Assembly: GCA_037043015.1 (NCBI GenBank)
Contig: CM073321.1
Coordinates: 21,325,001 to 21,389,000, forward strand
Direction of reading: 5' to 3'
DNA from: Bryum argenteum
Taxonomy: Eukaryota; Streptophyta; Bryopsida; Bryales; Bryaceae
DNA: 64,000 bases
In this document: in pieces, positions 44,640 to 56,496 of the stretch
Layout: each line of letters starts with the position of its first letter
Numbering within the stretch: position 1 is the first letter of the stretch
Program-made: the position numbers and the translations under genes
The notes under the pieces: model-generated
Seen by the model: only the letters and a program-made list of their open reading frames with translations
What the model was told of the DNA's origin: nothing
Database searches by the model: none

Positions 44640-46270
44640 TTCCGTCTCCAGATGCACAGATGAGACATTCTTATCTAAATTTTTGAGCTGAATTGAGATC
44701 ACAGATTCGGTAACCAAATGCAAGGTCGTGCCAGATAACTATACAATATGTGACCGAATTGATGTTGTGGATCCAACAATAATATCATCATTCTTGAGAT
44801 ATCAGAAATCACAACATTGCGGAATAAGTACAATAGCTCAAGCATTGTGAGTATAGAAGAATTTCAAATGTAAACAATTAAATATTGAAAAGCATGTTCA
44901 GTGATAATCTCAAAGTAATCAGCTGAGTACAGTATCTTGCAAGGCTCTAAAGTGATAGGGACGAACTCTGAAGTTGATATTTGCGAGGAAGGTGTTCTTG
45001 CTGGAAAGGCTCGAAATATTTTTGCAACTTTCGGAATCTTTGCAGTTTTGCAGCTTCTGAAGCGAGAGAAAATCTTTGCAGCTCCTCAGCAGGATATTTT
45101 ATAAGCCAGCAGGGCTTGGGGTGGTAAAGCAACGTTCTGGATAGCAACCGCAAACAAGGTTGTTTTATTAGACAAAATTCCTACTAATGCGTCAGAGACA
45201 ATTTAGATGAGATGTACATTTGATACATTGAGAACGTCTCAAATGTATATCTCATCTAAATTTTGTCTCACAAATGAATAGGAAATTTGTCTGATAAAAC
45301 AATCTTGGTTGAGAACAAGATAGTGATTTCTTCTAGGTAATAATATTAGTCTTCCTCAAAGTAATCATAAGATATACGTGAATATATGATGCTAATTTAC
45401 CTTTTAACATCTTCTATAGAATCCTCCATAAGTAATTGTCGAATTTATACAAACTACAAATTACCAAATTCTTGTGCTTATTGCTTTTCAGTCTTTGTTT
45501 CTAAAAAAGTGCTAGTAAGTTTGAATAAAACAAGAGAGGTGTTGAATTCTTATTAATGAAAAAATTGCTTGAAATTAAACCATTGAAAAGTACTTTTTAA
45601 GCTAAGAAATAATTCTCACTCGATACCACGAGAGGATTGTAACATATAGGATTGCAACTCTAAGAGAATATACAACATTTTTAATATAGAAACAATCAAA
45701 TCTATACGAACAATAATTATACATTCTCAAGCTTTGCAACTATTAGCATCTTAAAATTGCAAGACGGGAAAATATACTCACAACTAAATACAATATGATT
45801 TGAACAAAAACATTAAACAAAGATGTAGCCATCATTGCCTTCCAAGAATACTTATTCTACAATCTCCTACTGAGATTAGAACCTATACATTGATGTTATT
45901 GTAAATTACCCAACTGCTAAGACGGGAAAATATACCCAACTGTAGTGCATGGTAGTCTCAATAGGTTAAAAGAGTTAGATCATGAAATACAAAAAGTTTA
46001 AATGTGGCATACGTGTATTGCCGATGAATAGGTGTTGCTTGTTGAGCTACATCTCTATTAGTTGTAAAAGAGTTGTGAGGCTCTTCGTGTAGAACCACAT
46101 TGTGCATCAAAGTAGGCATAAAGATAAGGTCTCATCTTGTATCCCTAAGAAAGAGGTCGATGTGAAGAGAAAGCTCATCAAAGAGGTTCTCGAGCTATTG
46201 CCTACTAAGAATATCACCATTGACTTCAACTCGATAGATGGGTCCTTCTTGTAATACCACCAACTCCATA
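44640..46270. other. AT-rich non-coding DNA
   Basis: Apart from the foldback element at 45155-45307 nothing is recognised. Confidence 0.5.
45155..45307. mobile_element. foldback MITE, about 153 bp
   Basis: CAAGGTTGTTTTATTAGACA and AAATTCCTA on the left pair with TAGGAAATTTGTCTGATAAA and ACAATCTTG on the right. A second inner pair is TTTAGATGAGATGTACATTTGA against TCAAATGTATATCTCATCTAAA. Almost the whole element folds back on itself. The flanks share AACC, but no clean target duplication was identified. Confidence 0.75.
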
Positions 46271-46274
46271 TCCT

Positions 46275-46763
46275 CTATAGAGAAGTGTAGATCTTCCGTT
46301 GAACCACCGACAACTTGATCATCAAACTCACTGACTCGTCAAACTTGAGCTTGCCACTCTTCCGCTCGAAGTGCCTCTTGAGAAAGGGAGGCCATGAAAT
46401 TCTTAGTGAATTATGTAGATGGAATGCAACCTGCCTTTCAAAAGAAGCTAACACTCCAAATATGGCATCAGATAAAAGTTCATTGAAATCAGGAGTTGCT
46501 AGTAGCACTTCCAAATGATCAAGTTCCTCGGGTGGTACTTGAAGCAAGAGTATCACGCATAGAATGCCTCGAGGTTGAAAGTGCGAGATTACTTCTGAAG
46601 GTTGTTTATCACAATTGCTTGTAACCTCAATTTTGTCAAAATGGTGTTCTTTCGGCAAAATGTCGCTTTTTGGGTGCCTAAATTGAAAAAAATAACGTTG
46701 GTTTTTATTGACATGATAGGGTAAATATTTTAAACTGCATTTCAGAAAAAACAATGTTTTCAA
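46275..46763 (-). CDS. hypothetical protein fragment
   Basis: A 162-residue open frame (MKTLFFLKCSLKYLPYH...) includes RGILCVILLLQVPPEELDHLEVL and LASFERQVAFHLHNSL. It matches no family I recognise and shows no introns or neighbours that would inform its role. It lies just upstream of a CACTA transposase remnant on the other strand and may be part of that debris. Confidence 0.2.
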   Translation of the reverse strand: MKTLFFLKCSLKYLPYHVNKNQRYFFQFRHPKSDILPKEHHFDKIEVTSNCDKQPSEVISHFQPRGILCVILLLQVPPEELDHLEVLLATPDFNELLSDAIFGVLASFERQVAFHLHNSLRISWPPFLKRHFERKSGKLKFDESVSLMIKLSVVQRKIYTSL

Positions 46764-47034
46764 CCGTTGTTCAGAAATATTTACCTTTCAATGAACTGCA
46801 GTTCAAAAACAATGATTTTTTTGAACAATTGTTTAGAAATATTGCCCTTTGACTGATACTACCCTTGGCTCTGCGCAATGTCCATATGAATACAGATGTC
46901 CGGTCTTGTATCATGAGGGTCAGCAGGGTATTTAGACGCTTGTGCAATCGCATAGTTAACGCATCAAAGCAACATGTTGATAGAAAGCTTCGGCCACGCT
47001 TTCTATCATTGAGCGCGAGTTCCCTCTAGGATCA

Positions 47035-48503
47035 ATGGTGATCATGACGCACCTTCTTGTGCATCTCATGGAAGAGCTCTTCATATGCGGCCCAGTTCAA
47101 AGCCGCTGGATGTACCCAATGGAGCGGTACATGAAGACCCTCAAGGATTATGTGCGATTGTACGCTAGGCCAGAGGGTTGCATGGCAGAGGCATATTCTA
47201 TGGAAGAAACATTGGGATTTTGCTCAGAGTATATGGAACGTTACAACGCTACATCGCGAAGAGTGTGGGATGCAAACAAAGACCAGACAATGGACGATGA
47301 AATGGTGGAGGGCAAGGGAATAAGACGAGTGGTGTCTTGCACTCTTCGTGACTAGATTCACAGCTTTGTAGTCTCAAACGCTCCCACATTTCAGCACTAT
47401 AGAAGGTGCTGAGTCATGCCCATAAATGTGCACTACGTCGATGTATATTCTCTGTCGTGGGACATGCGCATTGGAAACATGAATTGACGCATTTGTTAAT
47501 ACCAACGTTACAAAATCGACGTAAATCAACGTTAAAATGCGTAAAAACACGTTAGAACGCGTCACTTTGTACACAATTTCCTACTAGTCAAACACATTAG
47601 CGTCAAAAGAATGTTCTCACCTAAACTCATAGACCAATACTATTTCCACACTCCAGGGCGTACGAGGTGGAGCAGAACTATAGGACGTCACTACGCCGCC
47701 AGAGCCATCGTAGAAGACCCGCCACAAGGCGACGGAAAGCGTCTGACACGCCTCTACAGCTGCAGCCTTTGCAACCCTTTCCGGATTGGCTAACAATAGC
47801 GGTTGACACCGACCGTGCGGCTCGATCGAGGCTAATCGACCAAACCACATATAATTTGTCCAGGCCTCCCGAGGTGAATGCGACAACGTATCGGTCAATG
47901 AAGGCTTATGGCATGCACTCCCGTTGCCGCTCAGTTGAAGCTTCAAGCGCCACCATGGACAGTGGCGTACACGCAACGTTTACAGACGATGCAGGGGCAG
48001 AGGCGGAAGAATACGTGGGTCATGTTGAAGAAATACTCAAATTAGACTATAGACGTACTTGCGTAGTAGTTCTAGTATGTTCACGGGTTAAAGGAAGAAT
48101 AGGAGGTGCCGCAGCAACAATGAAGCGGGAATCGCACAGGTTTCTATCGGTGAATTTTGTAGATGACTACAAAGTACCATTGGGTCCAACGTTGTTTGCG
48201 TTCCTCATTCACGTCCAACAAGTGTATTTTGTAGCGGACGAGGGGCCATGGAAAGTGGTGTGCAAGGTTGAAGTTCGAGGCAGCCGTGGAGGTCGCGCAT
48301 TTGCTGAAGAACAAGACAATGCAGATGTACAAACTACCAACCCAATTTCATCACGTCCCACTAAGATAGACAGGTGTGGAACTGACCCTTCACTCGCAGA
48401 GGACTTCATAGTACAAGGGTCTCTCGTAGACGGGCAAGTAGAGGAGCTAGTAGCAGCGAACGCTGACGAGGAAGAATCAGACCACCTTCTCGGGAATTCT
48501 TAA
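47035..48503 (+). pseudogene. CACTA (En/Spm) TNP2-type transposase, DUF4218 and DUF4216 regions
   Basis: 47035-47352 reads MTHLLVHLMEELFICGPVQSRWMYPMERYMKTLKDYVR and ARPEGCMAEAYSMEE, the hallmark of the DUF4218 region of plant CACTA transposases. A TAG at 47353-47355 interrupts the continuation IHSFVVSNAPTFQHYRR. After about 260 bases of AACGTT-rich sequence, 47667-48503 gives the DUF4216 region: DSGVHATFTDDAG, EEILKLDYRRTCVVVLVC, HVQQVYFVADEGPWKVV. The catalytic N-terminal part is missing upstream. The frame ends in an acidic tail at 48501. The right terminus CCTCTAGTG at 48706 lies 200 bases downstream, so this is the 3' end of a CACTA element. Confidence 0.88.
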
Positions 48504-48689
48504 TATAGTGAGCAATGATCTCAGGAGTAGCGCTTTAGAATACGTTACATGAACACAGGCTGTTTATTGTAACGCAGTTGAACACGTATCTCATGTGTCT
48601 TTTACGTTTAATTTGAATGACACTGATAAATGCAGTTCTTGTTTATAGGGTATACGTCACTTCTAACGCAAAATAACAGTGGAGAAGAC

Positions 48690-48706
48690 AGTGTTTTCCT
48701 CTAGTG
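48690..48706. mobile_element. right terminus of the CACTA element (TTTTCCTCTAGTG)
   Basis: Read inward the end is CACTAGAGGAAAACAC, followed within 40 bases by TAACGC motifs. The next three bases outside are ACA. The matching start CACTAGAGGAAGG occurs at 62981, showing a second local member. The left end of this copy was not found, so its length is unknown. Confidence 0.8.
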
Positions 48707-48732
48707 ACAGTTTGGTGGACAGCTTGGAGAGC

Positions 48733-50862
48733 TCAGGTTGCAGTCGCTTGTTCTGACACTCTCTTCTTCATTTCCGTGGCCTGTCTCTGAGCGTCAATCT
48801 TCCTCAACTTCAGCTTAATAATCTCCCCCTGCAGGTCACCCACAAACTCCGGATACCTGTACACATTCCTTGATTGGATTAACCTGCTCAACTCGGCCAA
48901 AGCGTTGAAGATCTTCAGGTTCTCCATCTCTACCATCTCCAAGGCAAATCGAATGGGGTGCAGTGTTCCTATTTCCATGAATGGCTAGAGGGGTTACGGA
49001 ATTTGGAAGTGTATGTACTCCGTCTTATTAATTCGTCGCCTTGTTGACGATTATCGGTTGAGCAAGGGTTCTGGGGTAGGCCGGACAGTCTCCTGGGCAA
49101 TCTTCTACCCGGTATCCAACCTCTTGCTCCTTCAGAGCTCCTGAGTGGAAGGAGGATCCGGAACATGGGTGGCTCTACGATCGACTCTAGATCCTGCATA
49201 GGAGCGGAATCCAAATTTGCTCCTTCTCCACCAGTCTCCTCCGGATTGGTAGAGTCATTGCTCACTTGTCTCCTCTTCGTCTTAGCTTTCACCTTTAGAT
49301 TGAGTACCTTTCCTATAAACTGGGTTTGTTTGGTTGGCTATGCTGGCAAAGCGATTGAGGCTGATCCGAGTGTAAGAATAGCCAGCAGAGGGGTGTTTGT
49401 GGTTGTCCTTGACTATGTCTGGGAGTGCTCTTTCTCCTTGATTACCTGGACGAGTTCGAGGCTGCGAAGGCGTTGCCCAACCAGACTCGGTCTCGCCATC
49501 CTCATTGTCGTCTTGGTCCTCATCCTCCGATTGATCGCTCATGGCCTCCGCAATCTCCTCCACCCTCCGCTTCTGGGCTCTTGTTTTCCGGATAAAGGGG
49601 GTAGATTCTTCCTCTTTGTCGTCATCCACAACCAACACTGGGGGTGGAACGCCTCTAATCCGGTTCTATCTTGGCGTAAAAGAATTCCTAGTCTTGCTAG
49701 GGCTAGCCTGACTTGACTCGGTCTCCTTAGCTTTCTTGGTCTATGAGGTTGGCTCTAGTTCACCCTCGAGGTCAATCACCTCCCTATCCAGATCTTCTTC
49801 TTCCGGAGTAGGTTTCCGGTCTACAAACGGCTTTGTTTCTACAAAGAGCTGCATCCTTGTCCATTCTTTCTATTCTCTAAGCGGAAGCACGCCATACCTG
49901 GCGTACAAGTGGTAAATGAAAGGGGCTTGGGGGCACCCTTTCGATGACCCGATCTTAGCTAGCTCCTAGTGCACCACCTTGTTGATGATGTGATGCCACC
50001 CTCAAGCTTGTCCACCACGGTAGGCCTCGTTGATCGCCTTCATCACTTTGATGGTGCAGGTCGTGGGCTTGTCCGGACTCAAAATTGGTACTAGACTACC
50101 AGTCGGTCTCAAGGTCGTTCTTCCAGTTGTCAATTTTGAATCCATGCTTTTCGAATGGTGGCACTCCAAACCTTTGGCGCAGCCCATCGTCACCATTCTT
50201 CGTGACGTATCTATTGTTGGAGGAGGGAAACGGGTAGGTTGCTCGCTGCTCAGGTGGGGACCAGGCTTCCGATTTCTCTTGGATGTGGTGAGTTTGGAAG
50301 GGAGCAAGAGATTCCCTAGTCACCGTCTATATGATCACTTCTTCATTAGTTATGTCCTAGGGCACATTGGAGAAGCCGTCGCACCCCATCTAGACAAGGT
50401 CCTCTATCAACTGTCACTCATGCTCGACCATTGCGGGAAATCCGGGCACACCACCTTTTGTGAAACAGGCTTTCCTACCCTCCATGGCGAGTGATAGCGC
50501 CTTGGCATTGCTCCTCGCTTCTAGACTACCTTCCTCGTCCCTTGCAGCAAATCGCCTTGCGCTCGCAAACCTGCAACTCCTTCGGAAACCCTACTTTCCG
50601 GACTCCTTGTGCTATCGGATGTGGATAGAAGCTGCCTTAAAGAATGTGAACGACGGAGCAAATGACAATCGCTTAAGTACGGAGGAGAAGAGTGGTGGGA
50701 GTAATTGGCGGCAACAATGCTTAAAAGCTCCAGACCTCTTGAGTGCCTTTGCGCCGCCATTCTGCCACCCGGATTCTTGACACAAAGGTTCCTCGGGTCA
50801 GAAGAGTCTTGCTTATAGGGCTGGTTGTGTGGCCCTCGTACGCTCGGATTGTAGGGTATCAA
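48733..50862 (-). pseudogene. decayed coding region, possibly retroelement gag
   Basis: Overlapping minus-strand frames carry acidic and Gln-rich stretches (KKRVSEQATAT; EAMSDQSEDEDQDDNEDGETES; RRQVSNDSTNPEETGGEG) broken by stops and shifts. It has the composition of a gag-like or low-complexity retroelement protein but no zinc knuckle is visible. It lies next to a gypsy pol remnant on the opposite strand. Identity is not established. Confidence 0.3.
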
Positions 50863-51589
50863 GTAAGGCTATGAAACCGCTAAGCCCCTCTACCCCCAAA
50901 ACCACTAAATAACCGGCTTTTACAAGCCACTGCTTATTTCTAGGTTTTCTTCACGCTTCTAAACCCTAAAACAAGACTAAATTTTATTTGGAGAACGAGG
51001 TTTGCCAAGAGTCTATGAACATTACAAAGAGGAGAGAATTGGATGAAAAGTGTGAAGATTGTTTCTATTACGCAAATATCTCATTTAAATTGGCTATGAT
51101 TGATCTTTTAGTCAAGTAGTTTTAGCAACCTCTAAGGCAAGATTTCACTATGTTCCTCTGTCTTATCACCGGCTTTAGAATTATCTCAATGAACCTAGAA
51201 ATTTGCGAGATAAGAAGGAGATTGAGCAAAAAACTAGATTCGCAAATTACGCATACGAACGGTCTATATGCACTGGTGGTTGAAACGATGTTAATTGTAG
51301 GCCCCTAATGAATATTATGATGATGCTCACCTAGAGATGTATACCTAGGAAGCATTGATACCATCGGGAATATGCGACGTATATAGGAGACAAACTCAAG
51401 GTATTCATTGAGAAGGAATTTCAACTTTCATCAATCTACCAATGCATCATCAACTATATCTTTAAGAAGCGCAGCAAAGATCTTGTAACAACTACTGCGT
51501 CTACTGCAATATGGAGACCCACCTCTTGAAGCTTGGTCTCCTCTTCTAGAAATATTGGCAATACGAGGTAAGTCTTAACCGCGAAAAAT

Positions 51590-52440
51590 GCATTTTTTTT
51601 CCTCCGACCGGTGCCATACTTGGATACATTGTCAGTAACAAAGGGAAGTTGTGGGATCTAAAAAAGATCCAAGCGCTAGTTGACATGCCAACCCGACGCA
51701 TGTTGAGGCCATCCAGACGCTTAATGGACTTGCTGAGTTTAACACGTGCTTCCTCGAGAACTCCACGGAAATCATAGAGCTAATCACTAAGCTGACCTAG
51801 AAAAACGAGCCATTCCAATAGACATTAGCATGTAAAGAAGCCTTTTAGACCATGAAGGCCCGGTACTAGTCTGTCTCCATCCTCATAGGAATCAGATGGT
51901 TATTGGATTTCAACATCCACACAGAGGCATCCGACATTACGCTTAGAGCCATGCTCGTGTAAAACCCAACCGTAAGAATTGACCAACCAAGCACCTACAG
52001 TATACGCCTCCTCAACAAGACGGAGCAGAAATACACGACCATGGAACAAGAGGCCCTTGCCGCGGTCTATGCTGTCAACAAATACCGACACTACCCACTT
52101 GGTGATAAATTGACCTTTTATGTCAACCACCGGTACTGCAACATCTGATAAACAATTTGCAGGTGTCCAGTCGACTAGCACGTTGGCTCCTCCTTTTCCC
52201 GGAATTTGAATTCGAATAGTAAATTGAACCGCCAAGACTCACAGTGTTGCCGACGCCTTATTGAGAAATGCAGGTGCCAAACCGCCGATTGGTTTACCAG
52301 ACCGCACTAGCGCCGCTCACGTGTTTAGTATCGAACCTGACTAGTTCAACTACCTCAAGACTGATATGTTCTTAACAACCATGTCAAAGGAATCTAGGGA
52401 CCGGTTGGCCAACATCGCCATTCCTTTTCAACTTGTGCAG
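51590..52440 (+). pseudogene. Ty3/gypsy pol remnant (RT end and RNase H)
   Basis: Across stops and frame changes one can read AIQTLNGLAEFNTCFLE (the connection region of gypsy RT), DFNIHTEASDITLRAMLV (RNase H start with first Asp) and KTEQKYTTMEQEALAAVYAV with KYRHYPLGDKLTFYV (the RNase H E/D region). The order and spacing match gypsy RT-RNase H. Many lesions are present and no integrase follows; the sequence ends near 52440 in GC-rich DNA. Confidence 0.75.
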
Positions 52441-54660
52441 GTTTGATTCTACTGTCTAGGCAAGGACGACCGGCTTTTATCAAGATTGTCAAACCGGGCA
52501 GGCACGCCCCCCGCCCGCCCCTCCGCCTTGCCCGCCCAATTAAGCTCTCGCTCGCCCGATATGGTCAAACAACTGTTGACTTTTAGTTGAGGTAAAAAAA
52601 CGACGACGTCGCAAGGATTTAGTTGAAAACGAAGCCACTTGGCTGCCACCTACGTGCCACGTAGGACCGATGACATGGCAAGAAAAGTCAAGTCAGGGCG
52701 GGTACGAAAAGTTGTAGGGCGGGTGCAAAAAAGGTAGGGCAGGTGAAGAAGGGGCAGGGCAGGTGAAATTGTGCAAGGACGGGTGAATTTTTGAAGGGGC
52801 ATGTGAGAGCGTGTTATACGCTCTCTTGTTAAAATGTTGTTTATTGTGGTTTTTATCAATGAGGATTTAGCAAACCATGTCATTCTGAAGTAATTTGATG
52901 GAATTAGGATAATCTAGTTATGAATGTAATATGAATGTTAAGGGTTAGTTGGTGGAAGGCTTTCGGTAGATTGTTTGGCACGAAATTAAGCTTTAGGGTG
53001 TGGAAGGGCTAGAGGAGGAATGAATCCCCCTAGTGGATCCTTAATTAGAAATAGGGTTAGTTGCTTAAAATAGAGTTGGACATTTTACCCTTGGCCTTTC
53101 ACCTCTAACCTTTGATGTTCATGTTAGTGTTTATGATTGATTGTCTTGGTTTTATTCACTTCACTTTGGATGATATGTGTGAGCTACTTCCATTGGTAGA
53201 GCCGGTGATGGATTGGATGCTTGGAGGACGGAGCGCGTGAAGTAGTGGTGGCATTCATCCAAGAGACCTTAGTAGGGCTTTGAGCCTTAGTTAGGGTTAG
53301 GGTGAGCCGCCTTTTTGGCGGCTCCCATTTGGTACTTAATAGCTTGTTTCCAAGCTATCTTCACCTCTTCCATTTCCTCTTAGTTTAGGTTAGAGTAGGA
53401 GAAGGGAGGCCTTGGGCCCCCTTCTCTTCCATTTTGTTCACCTACCTATTCATCTATGTAGTTAGGAGGAGGAAGGCCATGGGCCTCCTTTTTCTCTTTG
53501 TTCACCTTGATCATCTTTCTTGAAGTGTTAGTAGTTAGGAGAAGGAGAGCCCTTCTCAAAATGATCTTGTTGTTGAAGTGTTAGTAGTTAGGAGAAGGAG
53601 AGCCCTTCTCAAAATGATTTTGTTGTTGAAGTGTTAGTAGTTAGGAGAAGGAGAGCCTTCTCAAATTGCTTGTCTTGCCTCACTCATCTTCCTCCTCCTT
53701 ATTTAGTTCCTTTGTTATTAAGATAAGAGCTTGTTCTTGCCCTATGAAAGCCAGCCAGATTGTTTCCCCCATAACTCACTCGATTTTTCTTCAACTCCTT
53801 TGAGATTTCTACACTAGATAGAGCTCCAGTAGAGCTTTCCAATGGTATAAAGCATGCTCAATTCCGAGTTGTAGAGAGGGAGATATGAGCTTCCAAAGTC
53901 GGGGTGTTGAAAAAGTTTTCCCCCGGCAGTGGCAAAAACCGCCACAGTCAAACAGCAATCAGTCTTAGCTCGTTGATCTTCTGCCTTTGAGATTTTAGGG
54001 GCGGGTGCACATTGAGCTTAGCTTTCCAAAAAGCTATGGCACGCCCCATTTGGACCTAAGACGAAGGAATGGCAATCAAAAGAGTAGAGACCACTTCCAA
54101 GCCATCCGGCCGGTGGTTCTCTTCTTCTTCTTCCCTATTTCCTTGTCTTCTTCTTGTCTTTCCTTCTTCCCCTCTTCTTTTCTCATCTAATCTTGCTCTT
54201 CAAAACCCCTTGTGACCAAATGCCACCTCATGGTGGTTTTTGGGTTCACAGGGCAGTTGACTTCGGGGGGCGGGGCAGGTGATGAGGGGAGGGGGGGTGA
54301 AGAGAGGGGTATAGGGGTGGAAGAGGGAAAGGGGGGGGGGGTTGACTCTCTTACCATTATTTTTTTCTAACGTTTTCTTATGAGTAGGGTGGGTGCAAAA
54401 TGGGGTAGAGGGGAGAGGAGGTAAGTGAGGGAGGAGGAGGGGCGGGTGACTCGGGCGGAGGGAAGGAAGGTATCAAATTTTTTTATTTCTTTTTTCTTTC
54501 TTATGAGTAAGGCGGGTGCAAAATAGGGAAGGGCGGGGGAGGGGGGAGGGGCAGTAAGTGGGGGAGAGGGAGGCAGGTGAGGGGAGGGGGGGCGGGTGAC
54601 TCGGGCAGGTTGAGCATTTATTATTATTCTTTCCTTCAAACTTATTCTATTCATACTTAT
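52441..54660. other. non-coding, probable LTR-type debris with GC-rich and G-rich tracts
   Basis: 52480-52800 is rich in GGGCGGGT or its complement. 53520-53670 holds a 53 bp tandem repeat. 53760-54060 has paired AGCTTTCCAA segments of a kind seen in retroelement untranslated regions. 54250-54345 and 54410-54600 are extremely G-rich. No gene is supported. Confidence 0.4.
53521..53665. repeat. 53 bp tandem repeat, just under three copies
   Basis: TGAAGTGTTAGTAGTTAGGA starts at 53521, 53574 and 53627, each followed by GAAGGAGAGCCCTTCTCAAA. The first two copies differ at about one position. Confidence 0.92.
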
Positions 54661-55619
54661 TTTTTAACAAGTCCCTTTCTTGTTACATCTCTTCTTTTTT
54701 CATTACCCATCAGCATTGAGCAATCCCAACAGTAGCATGGCGCAAAGACCGTACACAGAATCTCTTCACTGTAACATCCCTTCTCTTTGCGGAAGTTCTG
54801 ATCCTCCCGAACCGAAGGTCCTTTTTCATCCCCTGTTAATCGACACATTCATCGCGTGCTAGGAACGGCCCCGTGACTTTGATCTGGTTGTCACGGAGAA
54901 AAAAAGTAGGTTGCTGGGAGCACGATAAGCTTGTCCCGGCAGTCCCGAAGCGATTTATTGGGAAAACAACAACAACATCACGTGAAGAGACTGAGGCAGA
55001 ACGGTAACCCCCCGTAGGTGAAAAGACTCGCAAGCGGATGAAGAGAAGAGCAGAAGGTCAGCATCATCGAAGGAGGCGGCACGTTTGGTAGTGCGGGGTG
55101 AGGGATCGGAGGTCAACACCGGTGCCGACGAAGTTCGACACAGCACCGAGGAGCGACGCCAGTAGCGAACCCAGCACCGCGCTAGGAAGAGATCGGAGCA
55201 TCGTTGGAGTAGTGGTAACCTCCAGCACTGTATCAGCAATCCGATCCATCAGCAGCATTGCCACAAGGCGATTACGAGCTGACGACGAGGTGAAGGCGAT
55301 CGGCTATCGCAGCGGCGCCGACGCCACTGACGCGGCAGCTTGGACAGCCAAAGGAGCGGCCAACGCCGGCGGGAGAACTAACGGCAGGCACGGGAGACGA
55401 CGATGCCGACACGGCTACGGATCGCCGGAGGCCAACACCTCGGAGTAGCGACTTTACTATGTAAATTTTTGCAACTTTTTAAAATTAGGTCAAGTTCTTA
55501 AAATTTCGTTGATTTCAAAGAATTTATGATCTCGAGCACACATGGTCTAATCGAGATGCATGAGGTTTCTTTGCAAGCAGATTATTACGTAGTGGTGCAA
55601 GCAACAATCGGATGAAATA

Positions 55620-55698
55620 TTGGTCATAAATACTTCAAAATTTAATATCTTAGGTCGATAGATCCTAAGATATTAAATTTTTAAGTATTTATGACCAA
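55620..55698. repeat. 79-base near-perfect hairpin
   Basis: TTGGTCATAAATACTT then CAAAATTTAATATCTTAGG pairs with CCTAAGATATTAAATTTT then AAGTATTTATGACCAA around the 9-base loop TCGATAGAT. The stem is about 35 base pairs with at most one or two bulges. It could be a tiny MITE or, if transcribed, a small-RNA-like precursor. Confidence 0.85.
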
Positions 55699-55789
55699 AA
55701 AAATACTAGAATTTTTTTGTATGACCGTGGCAACGACAGTGGTGCGTACTAGTAATTATTAAAACTATGCTCATACGTCTCCGTACCCC

Positions 55790-56496
55790 ATCCAGTCTCT
55801 GTATCCATCTTTGTCTATATCCATGTTCCTGTCTCAGTCAATGTCCTCATGTCTATCTTTAGTTTTGTCCTCATTTTTATTATCATCTATGCGACTGTCC
55901 ATTTCTACATCCCCATCCTTGTCTTTATCTTCTTCCCCGTTTCTATTATCATCTATGCCATTATCCATCTTCTCATCCCTGTTTTTATTGCCATCTATGT
56001 TATTGTCCATGTTTAACTTCTCATCCTCATTTTTATTGTCGTCTATGCCATTGTCCATGTTTATCTTCACATCCTTGTCTATGTCTTCATGTCCACCTAT
56101 GTCTCCGTCTCTCTTTATGTCCCAATCCCTGCCTATGTCTCTGTCTCTGTATCTGTCGTTGTCTATGTCCATTTTTCCGTCTCGACCTTTATCCCCCATT
56201 TATGTCTTTGTTTTTGTCTACACCCTCCTTCTCGATCATGTCCTAGTTTCTTTCCATACCCTATCCCCTTCTACATCTCAGTCTCCATCCTCGTTGTCAT
56301 CTTTATTTCCCTCCACAATCCCACCTCTCTCTTTATTCCCGTCTATGTCTTTGTCCCAGTCCATATTCTTGTCTTGGTTTGTGTCCTTGCCTCTGTCTAT
56401 GTCTCCATCTTGACTATATTCTCGTCCCCACCTTTACCTTTCTCTACATTTCTGTCCTTGTCTGTGTCTTCATTACTATCTTTATCCTTGTCTATG
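55790..56496. repeat. pyrimidine-rich degenerate satellite, left half
   Basis: Diverged short units built on TCTATGTC and CCATCC (for example TTGTCTATGTCTTCATGTCC) fill the stretch. The 200-residue plus frame (SMSLS-type) and the 121-residue minus frame (DIDKD-type) are products of the repeat. It is interrupted at 56497 by a CACTA element and resumes at 59652. Confidence 0.85.

Noticed and set aside
13612..47355. Alternative genetic code with reassigned stop codon
   Set aside because: TGA, TAA and TAG all interrupt frames and all are also used as natural ends; frameshifts accompany them, so decay or assembly error is simpler.
55811..56413. Long open frame (200 residues, Ser/Leu-rich) and its antisense Asp-rich frame
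   Set aside because: Both are translations of a degenerate pyrimidine-rich satellite; composition and periodicity explain them.
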